From Tulasnella sp. 424 (Eukaryota; Basidiomycota; Agaricomycetes; Cantharellales; Tulasnellaceae), in NCBI GenBank assembly GCA_019633425.1, contig WSUB01000165.1, forward strand, positions 1 through 64,000: a DNA stretch of 64,000 nt. Direction: 5' to 3'. Below the pieces are notes generated by a model. That model saw nothing but the letters and a program-made list of their open reading frames with translations, was not told the DNA's origin and did not search any database. Below are positions 47,498 to 60,700 of the stretch, in pieces (within the stretch, counting starts at the first letter, position 1; every line of letters starts with the position of its first letter). The position numbers and the translations under genes are program-made.

Positions 47498-48944
47498 ATG
47501 TCGGACACTTCAACTCCAGGACCAGCCCGGGCGCATACCGGCATCGACCCTCGATCCGATGTTCAAGTATTTGAGAATCGAACTTTCCCGAAGCAATGGC
47601 AAGAGGCGCCTATGTACAGCTTACCCACGGATGCAAAAGAACATAACCGACTCGATTACCAACATGAAATGATCAAGCATCTCCTGGGCGACTCCATCTA
47701 TCCCAACCCGGACGTCGTCAAAAACGCATTATCCTTGGATGCAGATTCAACGCCGAACATAGTCGACATTGGAACGGGATCCGGAGTTTGGTATGCTGAT
47801 GTTGAATCGAATTAAAGGTTCCCTATTAAGCTCACTCGTATTGAAATCATTGCATAGGGCTATAGAGATGGCAGAGCAGTTCCCGCACGCTAATGTCTTG
47901 GGGTGCGATATAGTCCTGCCAAACCACCCTAGTGACGCAGTGCCCAGCAACTGTCGCTTCGAATTTCTTGACGTCAACAAAGACATGAACAAGCTCCAAC
48001 CGATCTTCAACGTCGTCCATTGGCGTTTAGTTGAGCCAGCGACGTCGGACAGTGACCATTTCTTTTATGATGTTGCACGAATTCTTCGGCCAGGCGGAGT
48101 CCTGATTGCGATTGCAGCAAATCCTGTGAGTTATTTTGACGGTTTGCCAAATTCGCTTGATTGAACATCACCGCTTTTTCAGCGCCTAGTTGATGAGACA
48201 GGCGCAGTAATCCCACTGAAACCTCAAGGTGACCCAGAGTGCGTCGAAAATCCCTCAAAACGCAGACAAGTCTTGATCGTCTCCCCAATTACAGATATTG
48301 CCATTTTCAACATTTCAACAAGAGAATCTATGACTACCTATTTGCCGAAGGCGCACCCCGGATGGTTCATTCCCTCTGGAATCAGTACGGCAAGGTTACG
48401 ACGACACGCAGCCCCTTGCTCACGGTTACTTTACATAGGATACTAGGATCGAATCCGAACTTCAAAGAGCTCAAAGTGCAAGAGTTTCTCATACCAACAG
48501 GGCCTTGGGAGACAGGTATGATAGTTCCCGCTTAACGGAAGCAGCTATTCCACCTCATAGTCCATATCTAGAATTGACGGACGAGCGCCGAAAGCTCGCA
48601 GAAATGATGAACGAGAATAGCCTTCGCGCTATACGTAGTCGCGCGGTTGGCCTTCGGTCGCAAGGCAAATGGCCGCTGGACGAAATCAATGCCCTCGAAG
48701 AGGTTCGTGAAAAAAAGTCCAGTTTCCCTACAGAACCGCATGCCACGGACTGATACTGCCAATATTCCTCAAGGGCTCTTTGAAAGAGTATCGTGAACTA
48801 CCGCCCTGCATGCACGCGTATTCGAAGTGGGTCTTCGCTACCGCAGTCCGGACAGACGCGCCTTGGTCAGCACGAACCAAACCATGGGAGATCCCTGAGG
48901 GGTTTGGTCCCGAGGATCACATCATTCCGCCATTGGCACCTTGA
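47498..48944 (+). CDS. SAM-dependent methyltransferase, A-type (pair 3)
   Basis: Class I (Rossmann) methyltransferase of the LaeA-like/Methyltransf_23-25 kind; substrate unknown. Seven exons: 47498-47790, 47858-48125, 48183-48238, 48295-48384, 48439-48515, 48572-48702, 48774-48944, giving 361 residues. The SAM-binding motif I is VDIGTGSGVW (about residues 89-98), the acidic end of strand 2 is NVLGCDIVLP, motif II/III lies around PIFNVVHWRLVE and ARILRPGGVLIAIAAN. The C-terminal half (GSNPNFKELKVQEFLIPTGP, ERRKLAEMMNEN) is typical of this fungal family. No signal peptide. Start chosen at MSDTSTPGP, conserved in four copies. No PKS, NRPS or terpene synthase is near. Confidence 0.88.
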
Positions 48945-48954
48945 GATTCTTAGA

Positions 48955-49497
48955 TAGTGTTAACAAGATTTCCCTGGATTGTGTTGAGTGTCGTTGCATT
49001 CTTCAGTGTGCAGGGGGCTGTCCGGCGTTTAGAAGCCAGCCGCCCGCCGGCGTTCGGCTATCGCACGCAACTTCAATTGCAAACTCACTGACGTCATTAA
49101 TTTTCAACCCACTTGGATGTTGTTCATTGGAGACTCGTCGAGACTGCCACCGTCGATACCGACCTCTTTCTTCTATGAAGCTGCTCGTATTCTCCGACCA
49201 GGTAGTATTTCATTGCTAGGGAGAAAACGCGGTCGGTAGCGCACCATACTCCAGAACCTTTTTTCCAGAATGGGAGTCTCAAATTACTACTACATAGCGC
49301 GCCGTGGACAAAACGGGAGCCATCCTCCTTTAAAGAAGCCAAATGACGGTTGAGTATATGCCATAAGCCGTCAGCTGTAAACGTGAACCTCCGACCTAAC
49401 CTGGTAGTTACCCAAGCTACCAGGATGTTCTCTGCTGGGTTTTTATGATATATCTACGGAAAGGACCAGTGAGATTGAAGCACCTGATGCGGAATAG
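48955..49497 (+). pseudogene. B-type methyltransferase remnant (pair 3)
   Basis: Parts of exon 2 to exon 4 of the B-type gene at 53772: the LTDV, VVHWRLVET and YEAARILRPG-equivalent DNA at 49085-49200, then the RAVDKTGAI exon and QDV exon with indels. Exon 1 and the SAM motif are deleted, with the junction after ggctatcgcacgcaac. It ends at ggaatagg, joined to the promoter of the next A-type gene. Confidence 0.8.
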
Positions 49498-49837
49498 GTA
49501 TCCAGCGGGCGGCGATCTTTGCAAAGAGCGTGCCATGGGGTGCCTGACTTTCCCATACCTCGGTGGACAACAAACAATCGCCAGTCACCACGTTCTCCGT
49601 TCGGATAAGTTTTCGGCGCCTTCTATATCTAGAATGGGCATCTGCTTTGAATGGCGGTCACCTCTTCCGCGAGGTCTTCGCCGTCTCCAAGTCTCGAACC
49701 ACTAGCTGCCGAACGACTCGGACTGCCGCTTGTGAACCGGCCCGCCGCCGGCATAACGGCACGATAGCAGATAAGCGGACTTCCAAACGAAGCAAGCTGT
49801 TATTGTTCAGTCAACGTTGCAACCCTTCAACTGACTC
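49498..49837. other. promoter region of A-type gene (pair 4)
   Basis: Copy of the flank 47150-47497, from the GGGCGGCGATC word to the ATG. No separate gene. Confidence 0.5.
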
Positions 49838-51278
49838 ATGTCGGATACTTCAACTCCAGGACCAGTCCAAGTGCATACCAGCATCGATCCTCGGTCCGAT
49901 GTTCAAGTGTTCGAGGACCGAACTTTCCCGAAGCAGCAAGAGGCGTTTCTGTACCACCTACCGACGGATGCAAAGGAACATAACCGACTCGATTACCAAC
50001 ATGAAATGATCAAGCATCTCTTGGGCGACTCCCTCTATCCTAACCCGGACGTCGTCAAAAACGCATTATCCTTGGATGGGGATTCGACGCCGAACATAGT
50101 CGACATTGGAACGGGATCCGGAGTCTGGTACGTTAATGTTGAATCGAATTAACGGTTCCCTATCAACCTCACTCGCATTCAAATCACTGCGTAGGGCTAT
50201 AGAGATGGCAAGACAGTTCCCGCACGCTAATGTCTTGGGGTGCGATATAGTCCTGCCGAACCACCCTAGTGACGCAGTGCCCAGCAACTGTCGCTTCGAA
50301 TTTCTTGACGTCAACAAAGACATAAACAAACTCCAACCGATATTTAACGTCGTCCATTGGCGTTTAGTCGAGCTAGCGACGGTGGACAGTGACCAATTTT
50401 TTTATGACGTTGCACGAATTCTTCGCCCAGGCGGGGTCCTGATTGCAATTGCTGCGAATCCTGTGAGTGACTTTGGCAGCTTTCCAAGTTCGCTTTATTG
50501 ATCATAGCCGCTTTTTCAGCGACTACTTGATAAGACAGGCACAGTAATCCCACTTAAACCTCAAGGTGACCCAGAGTGCGTCGAAAATCCCTCGAAACGC
50601 AAACAGGTCTTGATCGTCTCCCCAATTAAAGATATTGCCATTTTCAACATTTGATGAAGAGAGTCCATGACGACCTATATACCGAAGGCCCACCCCGGGC
50701 GATTCATTCCCTCTGGAATCAGTACGCCGAGGTTACGACGATACTCAGCTACATGCTCACGGTTACTTTACGTAGGGTAATAGGATCGAACCCGAACTTT
50801 GAAGACTTCAAAGTACAAGAGTTTCTCATACCAACCGGGCCTTGGGAGACAGGTATGATGGTTCCCGCTTGACAGAAGCAGGTTTTCACCTCGTAGTCCA
50901 CATCTAGGTTTGACAGATGAGCGCCGAAAGCTCGCAGAAATGATGAATGAGAATAGCCTTCACGCTATACGTAGTCGCGCGGTTGGCCTTCGGGCCCGAG
51001 GCAATTGCCCGCTGGACGAAATCAATACCCTCGAAGAGGTTCGTAAAAAAATCCAGTCCGTCCACAGAAACGCATTCCACGGACTGATACCGCCAATCCT
51101 TCTCAAGGGCTCTTTGAAGGAGTATCGTGAACTGCCTCCCTGCATACACGCATACACGAAGTGGGTCTTTGCCACCGCAGTCCGGACGGACTCGGCTTGG
51201 TCAGCACGTACTAAACCATGGAAGATACCTGAGGGGTTCGGGCCCAAGGATCACATCATTCCGCCATTGGCACCTTGA
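49838..51278 (+). CDS. SAM-dependent methyltransferase, A-type (pair 4)
   Basis: Near copy of the gene at 47498. Exons 49838-50127, 50195-50462, 50520-50575, 50632-50721, 50776-50852, 50908-51038, 51108-51278, giving 360 residues. Motif I VDIGTGSGVW and ARILRPGGVLIAIAANP are intact. Differences cluster in the variable N-terminus (FPKQQEAFLYHLP) and in the stretch RARGNCPLDEIN. Intron 3 uses an AAAG acceptor instead of ACAG. All frames are open, so it is probably functional. Confidence 0.87.
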
Positions 51279-51289
51279 GGCTCTTAGAT

Positions 51290-51840
51290 AGTGTTAACAA
51301 GTTATCCTTGGCTCGCGTCGAGTGTCTTTTGTGTTCTTCAGTATGCAGAGGGCTGTCCGGCGTTGGGCTATCGCACGCAACCGCCATTTCAAACTCGCTG
51401 ACGTCAATAAAGACTTGAACACGTTTGAACCCATTTTCGATGTCGTTCATTGAAGACTCGCCGAGGCTGCCACCATTGATACCAACCTCTTCTTCTATGA
51501 AGCTGCCCGTATTCTCCGACCAGGTGGCATTCTCATTGTAGTGGGAGCAAACGCGGTCGGTAACGCACCATACCCCAAAACTTTTTTATTCTAGAAAGGA
51601 AGTCTCAAATTACTACTACATATCGCCCCGTGGACAAAACAGGAGCTATCTTTCTTTTAAAGAAGCCAAATGACCCTGGTATACGCCATAGGGACCGTCA
51701 GCTCTAAACGTAGATCGTCGATCCAATAATTTTAGTTCTTCTGGCAGTTACTCAAACTATCAGGATGTCCTCTGCTGTCTCTTTATGATACATTTACGGA
51801 AAGGACTACCCAAACTGAAGCACCTGATGTGGAATAGGTC
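51290..51840 (+). pseudogene. B-type methyltransferase remnant (pair 4)
   Basis: Same structure and same exon 1 deletion junction as 48955-49497, so the deletion came before the duplication of pairs 3 and 4. Further damage: the Trp of the VVHWRL motif is TGA (51450 region), and indels follow. Confidence 0.8.
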
Positions 51841-52157
51841 TCCCGCGGGCGGCGATCTCGCAGAGAGCGTGCCACCCCGTGCCTGACTTTCCCATACCTC
51901 GGTGGACAACAAACCAATGCGTTCTCCATTCGGATAAGTTTTCGACGCCCTTCTATCTAGAACGGTCACCTCTTCCCTTCCCCGAGACCTGCGCCATCTC
52001 CAAGTCTCAAATCATCAGTTGCTTGAACACTGCCGGTGCCGCTTGTGAACCGGCCCGGAGCCGTCGCCACGCGGCATGCCATAACAACATGATGTCCGTA
52101 AGTAGATGGCCTCCAAACAAAGCAAGTTGTTCTGTCCGTCAACCCTTCAACTGCCTC
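51841..52157. other. promoter region of A-type gene (pair 5)
   Basis: Copy of the same methyltransferase 5' flank, starting at the GCGGGCGGCGATC word. No separate gene. Confidence 0.5.
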
Positions 52158-53592
52158 ATGTCGGATACTTCAACTCCAGGACCAGCCCGAGTACATACCA
52201 GCATCGACCCTCGATCCGATGTTCAGATATTAGAGGATCGAATTTTCCCGAAGCAATGGCAAGGCGCGCCTCTGTACAGCTGTCCCACGGATGGGAAAGA
52301 ACATAACCGACTCGATTACCAACATGAAATGATCAAACATCTTTTGGGCGACTCTCTCTATCCTAACCCGGACGTCGTCAAAAAGGCATTATCCTTGGAT
52401 GCTGATTCGACGCCGAACATAGTCGACATTGGAACGGGATCCGGAGTTTGGTACGTTGATGTCGAATCGAAAAAGGTTCCCTATTAACCTCACTCGCATT
52501 AAAATCACTGCTTAGGGCTATAGAGATGGCAAGGCAGTTCCCGCACGCTAATGTCTTGGGGTGCGATATAGTCCTGCCGAACCACCCCGGTGACGCATTG
52601 CCCGGCAACTGTCGCTTCGAATTTCTTGACATTAACAAAGATATGAACAACCTCCAAACGATCTTTAACGTCGTCCATTGGCGTTTGGTCGAGCCAGTGA
52701 CATTGGACAGCGACCAATTCTTTTATGATGTTGCGCGGATTCTCCGCCCAGGCGGAGTCCTGATTGCAATTGCTGCGAATCCTGTGAGTAATTTTGAAAG
52801 CTTTCCAAGTTCGCTTTATTGATTATCACCGCTTTTTTAGCGCCTACTTGATAAGACAGGCGCAGTAATCCCACTTAAACCTCAAGGTGACCCAGAGTGC
52901 GTCGAAAATCCCTCGAAACGCAAACAGGTCTTGATTGTCTGCCCAATTAAAGATATTGCCATTTTCAACATTTGATGAAGAGAGTCCATGACTACCAATA
53001 TGCCGAAGGTCCTCCCCGCATGATTCATTCCCTCTGGAATCAGTACGCCAAGGTTACGACGACACTCAGCCACAGCTCACGGTTACTTTACGTAGAATAA
53101 TAGGATCGAACCCGAACTTTAAAGACTTCAAAGTGCAAGAGTTTCTTATACCACCGGGGCCTTGGGAGACAGGTATGATGGTTCCCACTTGACGGAAGCA
53201 GGCTCTCACCTCATAGTTCATATCTAGAATTGACGGAGGAGCGTCGAAAGCTCGCAGAAATGATGAATGAGAATAGCCTTCGCGTTGTACGCAGTCTCGC
53301 GGCTGGCCTTCGGGCCCAAGGCAAATGGCCGCTGGACGAAATCAATGCCCTCGAAGAGGTTCGTAAAGGTCCAGTCCCTCCGCAGAAACACATTCCACTG
53401 ATACCGCCAATACTCCTCAAGGGCTCCTTGAAGGAGTATCGTGAACTGCTGCCCTGCATACACGCATACACGAAGTGGGTCTTCGCCACCGCAGTCCGGA
53501 CGGACTCGGCTTGGTCAGCACGAACCAAGCCATGGGAGGTCCCTGAGGGGTTTGGACCCGAGGATCACATCATTCCGCCATTGATACCTTGA
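52158..53592 (+). CDS. SAM-dependent methyltransferase, A-type (pair 5)
   Basis: Third intact A-type gene. Exons 52158-52450, 52516-52783, 52841-52896, 52953-53042, 53096-53172, 53228-53358, 53422-53592, giving 361 residues. Motif I VDIGTGSGVW, NVLGCDIVLPNHPG and ARILRPGGVLIAIAANP are intact. Substitutions against the other two include ILEDRIFPKQWQG, YSCPTDGKEHN and FLIPPGPWET. It is followed by the only intact B-type gene, 179 bases downstream on the same strand. Confidence 0.87.
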
Positions 53593-53771
53593 GACTCTTA
53601 TATACATAGTGTTAACAAGATATCCCTGGCTAGCGTCAAGTGTATTTTGCGTTCTTCAGTGTGCACGGGGCTGTCCGGCGTTCAGAAGCTTGCCGTTTTT
53701 TCGGCAGTGCGCACCTGTCGCGGGCCCCGGCAACAGGCTTGTCCGTTTCTCTACCAAACTCTGCGTCTCCG

Positions 53772-55247
53772 ATGGCCGACCCCACAACAACAGATCTATC
53801 AACTCACGAGAATGGTCGTTCGATCAACTCCCCATCAGATATTCTTAAGACTCGTGAACGAGACTTCCCCAAGCAATGCTACTTCTATGACTTGCCAAAC
53901 GACGCAGATGAGCAAAGTCGACTGGACTCCCAGCATCAGATGTTAAAGGTTGCCCTCGGTGGTTCGATTTATCCAGAACCAGATCTAGTGAACAAGGCAC
54001 TTGTGGGCGCTGGTGACCGGGCAAATATTCTTGATATTGGAACCGGGTCTGGCGCATGGTAGGCAAAATACGGACGCAGTTACCACCACCTTTGACTGAT
54101 AGTTTCTTTTACCAGGGCCATCGAAATGGCGAAACACTTCCCGCAAGCTAACGTCTTAGGCGTAGACATCGTCCTCCCAGACGTTCCCGAGAGCCGCCGA
54201 CCTAGCAACTGCCACTTCAAACTTGCTGACGTCAATGAAGACATGGATACTTTCGAACCCATTTTCGATGTCGTTCATTGGAGACTCGTTGAGACTTCCA
54301 CCGTCGATACCGACCTCTTTTTCTATGAAGCTGCTCGTATCCTCCGACCAGGTGGCATTCTGATTGCTGTGGGAGCAAACGCGGTCGGTAACGCACCATA
54401 CTCCGAAGCTTTTTTTTATCAGAACGGGAGTCTCAAACTACTATTACATAGCGCGCCGTGGACAAAACGGGAGCCATCATTCCTTTAAAGAAGCCAAATG
54501 ACCCTGAGTATATGCCATAAGGCCCGTCAGCTCTAGACGTGAACCTTCCAGCTAATCGTAGTTCTTCCGGCAGCTACTCAAACTATCAGGATGTCCTTTG
54601 TCGTCTCTTTGCGATACATCTACAGAAGGGACCACTCAGACTGAAACACCTGATGTGGAATAGGTATCTCGTTGTGACCTCCAACTCGGATCGCAAATAG
54701 CTCACAACTGTCACGTTCTGTCTAGCATCCTCAACGAGAACCCGAACTTCTGTGACGTCAAAATGCAAGACATTTTCTTCCCTTTAGGGGTCTGGAGCTC
54801 CGGTTAGTTTATTCCTTTCAAGCTCCATGGGTGGTTCTCACTGATCAATCATAGAGATGACCGAGGAGGAACGCCGTCTAGGTGAACTCATGAATGAGAA
54901 TCTACAAGATGTCATACCAGCCCTAGTAGCCGGTATACGCCGAAGTCAAAAATGGCCGGAGGACGAGTTGCAGGCTTTGCTCGAGGTAAGTGTATCGAGG
55001 CCGTGACGAGGCCTTACATAGATGGGATGAGTCGCCTGATGGATGGTGGTCTTATAAGGGCGCCCTGAAGGAGCTAAAGGACCTCCCACCATGCATGCAT
55101 GGATATAGTAGATGGGTCTTTGCTATAGCGGTTCGGAGTAACTCTCCATGGAAGAACCGAGAGCAGCCCTGGACGGCGCCGCCGGGCTTTGATCCTTATG
55201 ACTACCTTATTCGACCGTGGTGGGATAATGAGGCCGTATCCACGTAG
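53772..55247 (+). CDS. SAM-dependent methyltransferase, B-type (pair 5)
   Basis: Divergent partner of the A-type genes, the only complete B-type copy. Exons 53772-54058, 54116-54383, 54452-54507, 54574-54663, 54726-54802, 54855-54985, 55059-55247, giving 365 residues. Intron positions and phases equal those of the A-type, proving common origin. Motif I is LDIGTGSGAW, then NVLGVDIVLPDVPE, FDVVHWRLVET and EAARILRPGGILIAVGAN. The C-terminus reads PWTAPPGFDPYDYLIRPWW. Sequence differs from the A-type at well over half of the residues by eye, so the A/B split is old compared with the array duplications. Confidence 0.87.
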
Positions 55248-55526
55248 CTTGATGCACATGCTACCTGAAAGTATTAGATTGACCTGAAACCGAAATGAAA
55301 AACTCTTCGAATGACTGTGCATCCAAGCGGGTGAGAGAGAGCTGCGGCTAGAAGTGGCGCAAAGCGGAGCTCTCAAGAGCCCGTCACTCCCGAATGCCTG
55401 TCATGAAGCTGAAATCGTATGCAATATCTCAAACACAGTATGAACAGCTGAATAGAAAGGTCTGGACTCGGAAGTAGTCTATACAGCTGCTCTGCACGGT
55501 TTCCGGTCTTGTTTCTTGGCGTCTGC

Positions 55527-57150
55527 CTACGAACGGCTCATCCACTTGAAACGACCAGGCCCCACCAACTCTCTAATTCGGTCTACGACCTCCACTCGCC
55601 ACACTTGATCTCCAGGACGTACCTCAAGACTCAGTAGACCACGCGGCATCCCTTCCTTCTGGCTAGTAGATCCACTGGATGATGAAGACCCATATCTCGC
55701 CAGCAGGACGCTGAGTAAGGTAAACTCGTTGATCCAATCTCCGTAAAAATGCAAAAACTCCAAGTCTGGCCATAGCCAGGATTTGGTGGACTTCTTGTCC
55801 GAACCCACCAAGTTTGTTTGCACCGCGTCGGGCAGGGAGAGAAGCCAGATCCATCTCCATGCTTCTGTACGCCCCTCGAGGCGCAGCGATCCTACCCTTG
55901 GGAACTGCATCAGGCTCTCTATCACAGCCTGCCCAGGATTGTCTCCGAGCCCTTCAGACAACATACGTAACTCCGCCCGGTATTGGCGAGTCGCCCGGGG
56001 AAGCGAGTCAATTTGCAGCCAAGGCAGAAGCGCCGAAAGCATGCCCTGTAACTCGACGATGTAATCGCAGGCAGGAGCCCGCGACATAGGCTTGAGAATT
56101 ATCCCGGAGGAAGACAGCTTTATCTGCACCCAGTCCTTTGTTGCTATCAGGCGAGGAATGAACGATGCCAAGGAGTCGGAGCGCGATTTGTCTTGGCCGT
56201 CGAAGGCGTTGCCCTGAGTGGTTGTATCGTGGACAATATGCACAGCCGCCGGCATTGAGGTATTTATACCCTCAAGAATAGGGCCGAGAATGCTCGATGG
56301 AAGGTTCTTAAGGAGAAGTGTACTCAGACATGGAAGATGAATGAACGGAGGAGGGATGTCCACGGGTTCCGCCTGATTCTCTGGTCCGTCCGAAGCAACG
56401 AGGGACCGGAGATCCAAGGTTATGATCCGAGGACTTGAGGCGACAGTGCGAATTATGTCTTTAGGACATATGGTGAGGTTATGGAGCTTGAGCTCCAACA
56501 AGCGTTCCGCGTCGCCGGTGAACCGTGTTATAGGACCGTCTGTAGGAGGTCGGATCCAGCATAGGGTTAGTTGTCGGAGGTGCCGCGATAGTTGAACTGA
56601 GTGGGCACGTAGCCATTCTACAGCAATATTGGAAGACCTCAGCGGCGGGAACGCAACGTCGGCCCAGCGAACGGCGTGTGGGGCTACCAACCCGAAGAAA
56701 TCCTCTGCGTTGCCGGAGAACCGTATCGAATTGCGGCCATCGAGGGTCTTGGAACGGGAGCTGGGCTCATAACGGATGGTCAGAGGAGTGTCTTTGGATC
56801 TCTCCAATGCAAGAGAAATGATATGTTCTGGATTTTCCGAGTGGATCATGCCCCATAGGGAAGGGGTGCTGAGCGCCACTTGCCGCCACCACCACGAGAT
56901 GGCCGACAGTCGCATGAGCATTTGTTGATGGTTGTGAGGTTCTACCCCGGACACGACATGACCGATGCAGGCGGAGAGAATTTCGGGAGGGAGTCGTTGG
57001 ATTAGAAGGAGGGAATTACGGCGTCGAGCGACCGCAGCGACGCCTTCGAGAAGTCGCTTCCTGAGTCGGTCGATGGTGTTGGAGATGCTAGTTTCTAGTT
57101 TGCTTGGGTCAAAATCTTTTATATGTTCCCTTCGAGAAGCAAAACGGTAA
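55527..57150 (-). CDS. F-box protein
   Basis: Typical large F-box protein of Agaricomycetes, a likely substrate adaptor of SCF ubiquitin ligases. The main exon runs from about 57150 down to the stop at 55527, about 530 codons. A helical lead (KLETSISNTIDRLRKRLLEG) precedes the F-box: RLPPEILSACIGHVV, then RLSAISWWWRQVALSTPSLW. The rest has weak leucine-rich patterns (LRQLTLCWIRPP, LLELKLHNLTICP, IITLDLRSL, LSTLLLKNLPSS). The 5' end is unresolved: an upstream exon with ATG at 57440 may join by a short intron, but I could not make the phase fit. No paralog lies in the window. Confidence 0.75.
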
Positions 57151-57725
57151 GCTGAGAAACGACGTGCGGGTCCTTAGAGGTGCACGTACCAGGAGGGTTC
57201 CGGGTCCTGGAAGAGTCCTTGGAAAAGTCCGTGCTCAGATTCGAGGCCTTGGAGTAGGCATTGACTAACGTGGTCGAACATGGAGTGCGATGCTGGTTCG
57301 GAAGACACGGTAAGGATATCCGAGGATGATAGGGGACAAGTGGCAAATCGTAAGCGCGTGGTATTTGAAGGGGCAATGGCGAGTTCGCCGCGTGGCCGAT
57401 CTTCTTCGTGACTCATTCCATCGTCCAAAGTGGGCGCCATAATTTAGACGTACCGTGGTCGAGATATAAAATTATATCTCCTGATGCTGCTGTCCTAACA
57501 GTGAGGTGAAGTTCCTCAGAAACACTTCATGTTCGTCTGGCTTGCGCGGCCGAGGTTGGGACAGAGGAGCGCGCGGTCAGGTGTACGCAGTAATATTGCA
57601 ATTGAACCAAAGGAGGAGGGCTATGATATTACACATGGTGATGACACTAGATACAGCAACTAATACTACTTCAAAGGCTTGACGAATGACGTACGATATA
57701 TGAACGTGAATGTTTGGAATGTTTT
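57151..57725. other. 5' region of F-box gene and 3' region of phosphoketolase gene
   Basis: Contains a possible first exon of the F-box gene (open minus frame 57440-57174, MAPTLDDGMSHEE) and, beyond it, about 280 bases with no visible gene. Confidence 0.35.
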
Positions 57726-60700
57726 TTACACGACAGGAGCAGAAACCTCCTCGGAGTCGGCACCGTTCTCGAGAACGTAGCGTTCTTGGACTGAAGTTGG
57801 CAGAAGCTCGTTAGTGTGTGCAGATGAGGAAGCGTTTTGCGAATCATAAACTCACGTCTGTTTTGATGGAGGTACCAGGCTTTGAGTTCGGCAGCCTAAG
57901 GAGGAAGGATCACAATCAATCAGACTTGATGCACCACAACATAAACGAATTGAAGGGCCTCACCCTTACTGCGATAGCAGTATTGGAGTTCTTCGCGGCA
58001 ATGAGACCTACAGCCTTTTCCGAAATGGTAAAGCGGTCGGCTGAAACGGTGATTATCGTTGTCAGATAGGATGTCCTTAGAATGCATGGAACCCACTTAC
58101 CGCGATTGAGACGAAGCATAGACCACGGGGTGGTGGTTGTTCCTTCTTCAATCTAGAGAGTCCGAAAGAATATTAGTATCATATTACAATCATGTCCCTT
58201 TGCGTGCGTCCACGTACATAGCCAAGAACCTCGAACTGGAAGAAGGGAACTCGTTAGTCAATATCATCATCAAACAGCAATGCAAGAGGTGCTCACTCGT
58301 TTACGGGAAAGGGATTGACTTCTAGAGAACAAGAGAGATTGGACGTGTTGAGGATAACCGTGGAAGTTGACGACGACGGGAAGGTCTTCGCCAAAGATAC
58401 CATTAAAGCTAAGGGCGGTCACGACAACACGTCAGCTTTCCCCACTGCAACGTCGCTGTAATCACACTCACGCTTCTGGAGAAAGAGCATGTGGGTGGCT
58501 TCCGGGCTCGCCGAGAGTCATGAGATCGACCTACAATTTGACAGTTTAGATGATGTTCCCCCCCCCCCCGGTAGAACGACAAAGATGGACATACCACATT
58601 GACAACTCGGACGCGGACGCCCTCCTTTTGGAGCAGCTTGGCTGCAGCGATGATTTCGACAGTCACTTCGACACCAATACCGACGAGAACGACGTCAGGG
58701 TTGACACCGTCTTCGGTGGAGTACTTGCGCCAGACGGACAATCCTATAGGTAGGAGAAAGGAAAGGTCGGGTGTGAGTAAGCAAAGTACGAAATATGACA
58801 CCAACAGGACCAACCTGCAACGCAGTGCCTCTCGGCTTCATCGACAGTCAGGAAGCATGGAGTATCGGCCTTGCTACCAACGATCTATTTGTACACACAG
58901 ACGAACCCATCAGCCACTAGGGTCAAAGCTAGGCCAGGCTGCCCGCAACGTACCAGGTTGACGTAGTCCTTCGAGTTTAAACAATGCGCCATCACCGATA
59001 CGGCACAGTTTGCGTCGGGTGGGAGGTAGATACGGGTCATGTGGCGAGGAAGGGTAAGCAAGTTGCCGATGAGGCCGGGGTTTTGGTGAGAGTAACCGTT
59101 GCTGCAAATACGCCAGCCGTCAATCAAGGTTACTCCTTGTCATATCTCAAGCCGACGTACTGTTCCTGCCTCCACAAAGTGGAAGTGACGATGTAGTTCA
59201 AGCTGGCGACGGGCTCACGCCACTTGGTCTCCTGAGCGACTTTGCGGAACTTAGCGTATTGCTCGATCTAGATGAAAGCAAGTGGCCGTCAGCAATTAGC
59301 CGCATGATTTCCGAATCACCCCTGCTTACCATGGTGGTGACGATACCAATGAAGGCCTCGTAACTTGGGAACAAGCCATGACGACCTATAGTCAACAAAG
59401 CACCCCAGTCAGCTTATGCGAATACCTTCCATTCCCTTCACACAACTCACCAGTCAGCAGATATCCTTGCAAGAAGCCTTGGAGGGCTAGGAAATGAAGG
59501 TGTGTTTTAGCAAGCAGGGTTACGTTTGGTACACCTATGTGAGCTTACTGTGTTCAGAAAGCATCTCGATGACACGTCCACCAGGTTCAGACGCTAGCAG
59601 CCAGGGACCGCGTGTCAGGCTCGCCGTAAGACTTTCCAGTAACAAATGGTCTTACTCTCAGGATCCCATTGGAATTGACGAATGCTAGACGTCACAGAAC
59701 CGACGATCAGTGATGCGCGCTTTATACACTAAAAAGACGAGCAAACTCACGTTGCATCAAAGACACCATCAAGCTTGTTGGATTCGAATTCTACGGGGTA
59801 ACAAACGGTAAGCGGAACGTCATTGTAAGGGAGGGGCCCGTAGGGAGCAAATAACGCACCATCAGGAGAGAAGATACGGAAGCTATTCGGGTTCCTCCTG
59901 ACGACTTCTGTAAGGTATTCTGAAAAGAACAAATGCAGTTGAGTATCGATGACGCGGCAACGTTGCGATGAAGACGCACTGCCAATAGCCTTCATCAAAC
60001 TAGCCGTCTTGATGTCCTCAGCTAAGCCACACTCTTGGAATGCTGGCAAGTTAAGCGGTTGATATCCGGCATACGATTCCTGTAAAAGCCGATTCCTTCT
60101 AATTAGTCTTGATATACTACGCGGAGGCGAGAGGCTTACCTTGAGCATGCCAGGACGCCTATCGAGAGCCTTGGGTATGATCTTCAGGGCGCTCTCCTTG
60201 ACGAACCACGAAGTTCCATCGCTGATTTTTTGAACGTCGATGAGCTCCTCGATCTTGTAACTCTTCAACCACCTGACGAGCATCTCGAATTCAGAGTCGT
60301 CTTTGAAAGCGGCAGGGAGGGGAACTTGATGAGAGTGGTAAGAACCCTCGAGTTGGTGCTTGGGTGTGGAGCGGGGGCCGGTCATGCCCTGTTACAAGGT
60401 GCCACGACGGGAATCAGCTTCTGTTTATCCAAAAGGACATATGGTTGGTGACTCGTACCTTTGGAGTACGTAAGATGATCATTGGCCACCTGGGTTTGAC
60501 GATGGGCTTCTTGTCTTCCCTAGCAGCTTTTTGAATCTTGCGGATTTCGTCGTACGCCCACTCCATGGAAGCGGCCATGTTGATGTTAAGCTTCAACAAC
60601 TTCTCTTCGGACTCGGCTTCGTCCTTGGCGAGAGTACCGTATTCGACGAAGCGGACTTGGTAGCCGTAACCGGTGTAGAGGGCGACGAGTTCGAGGTCGT

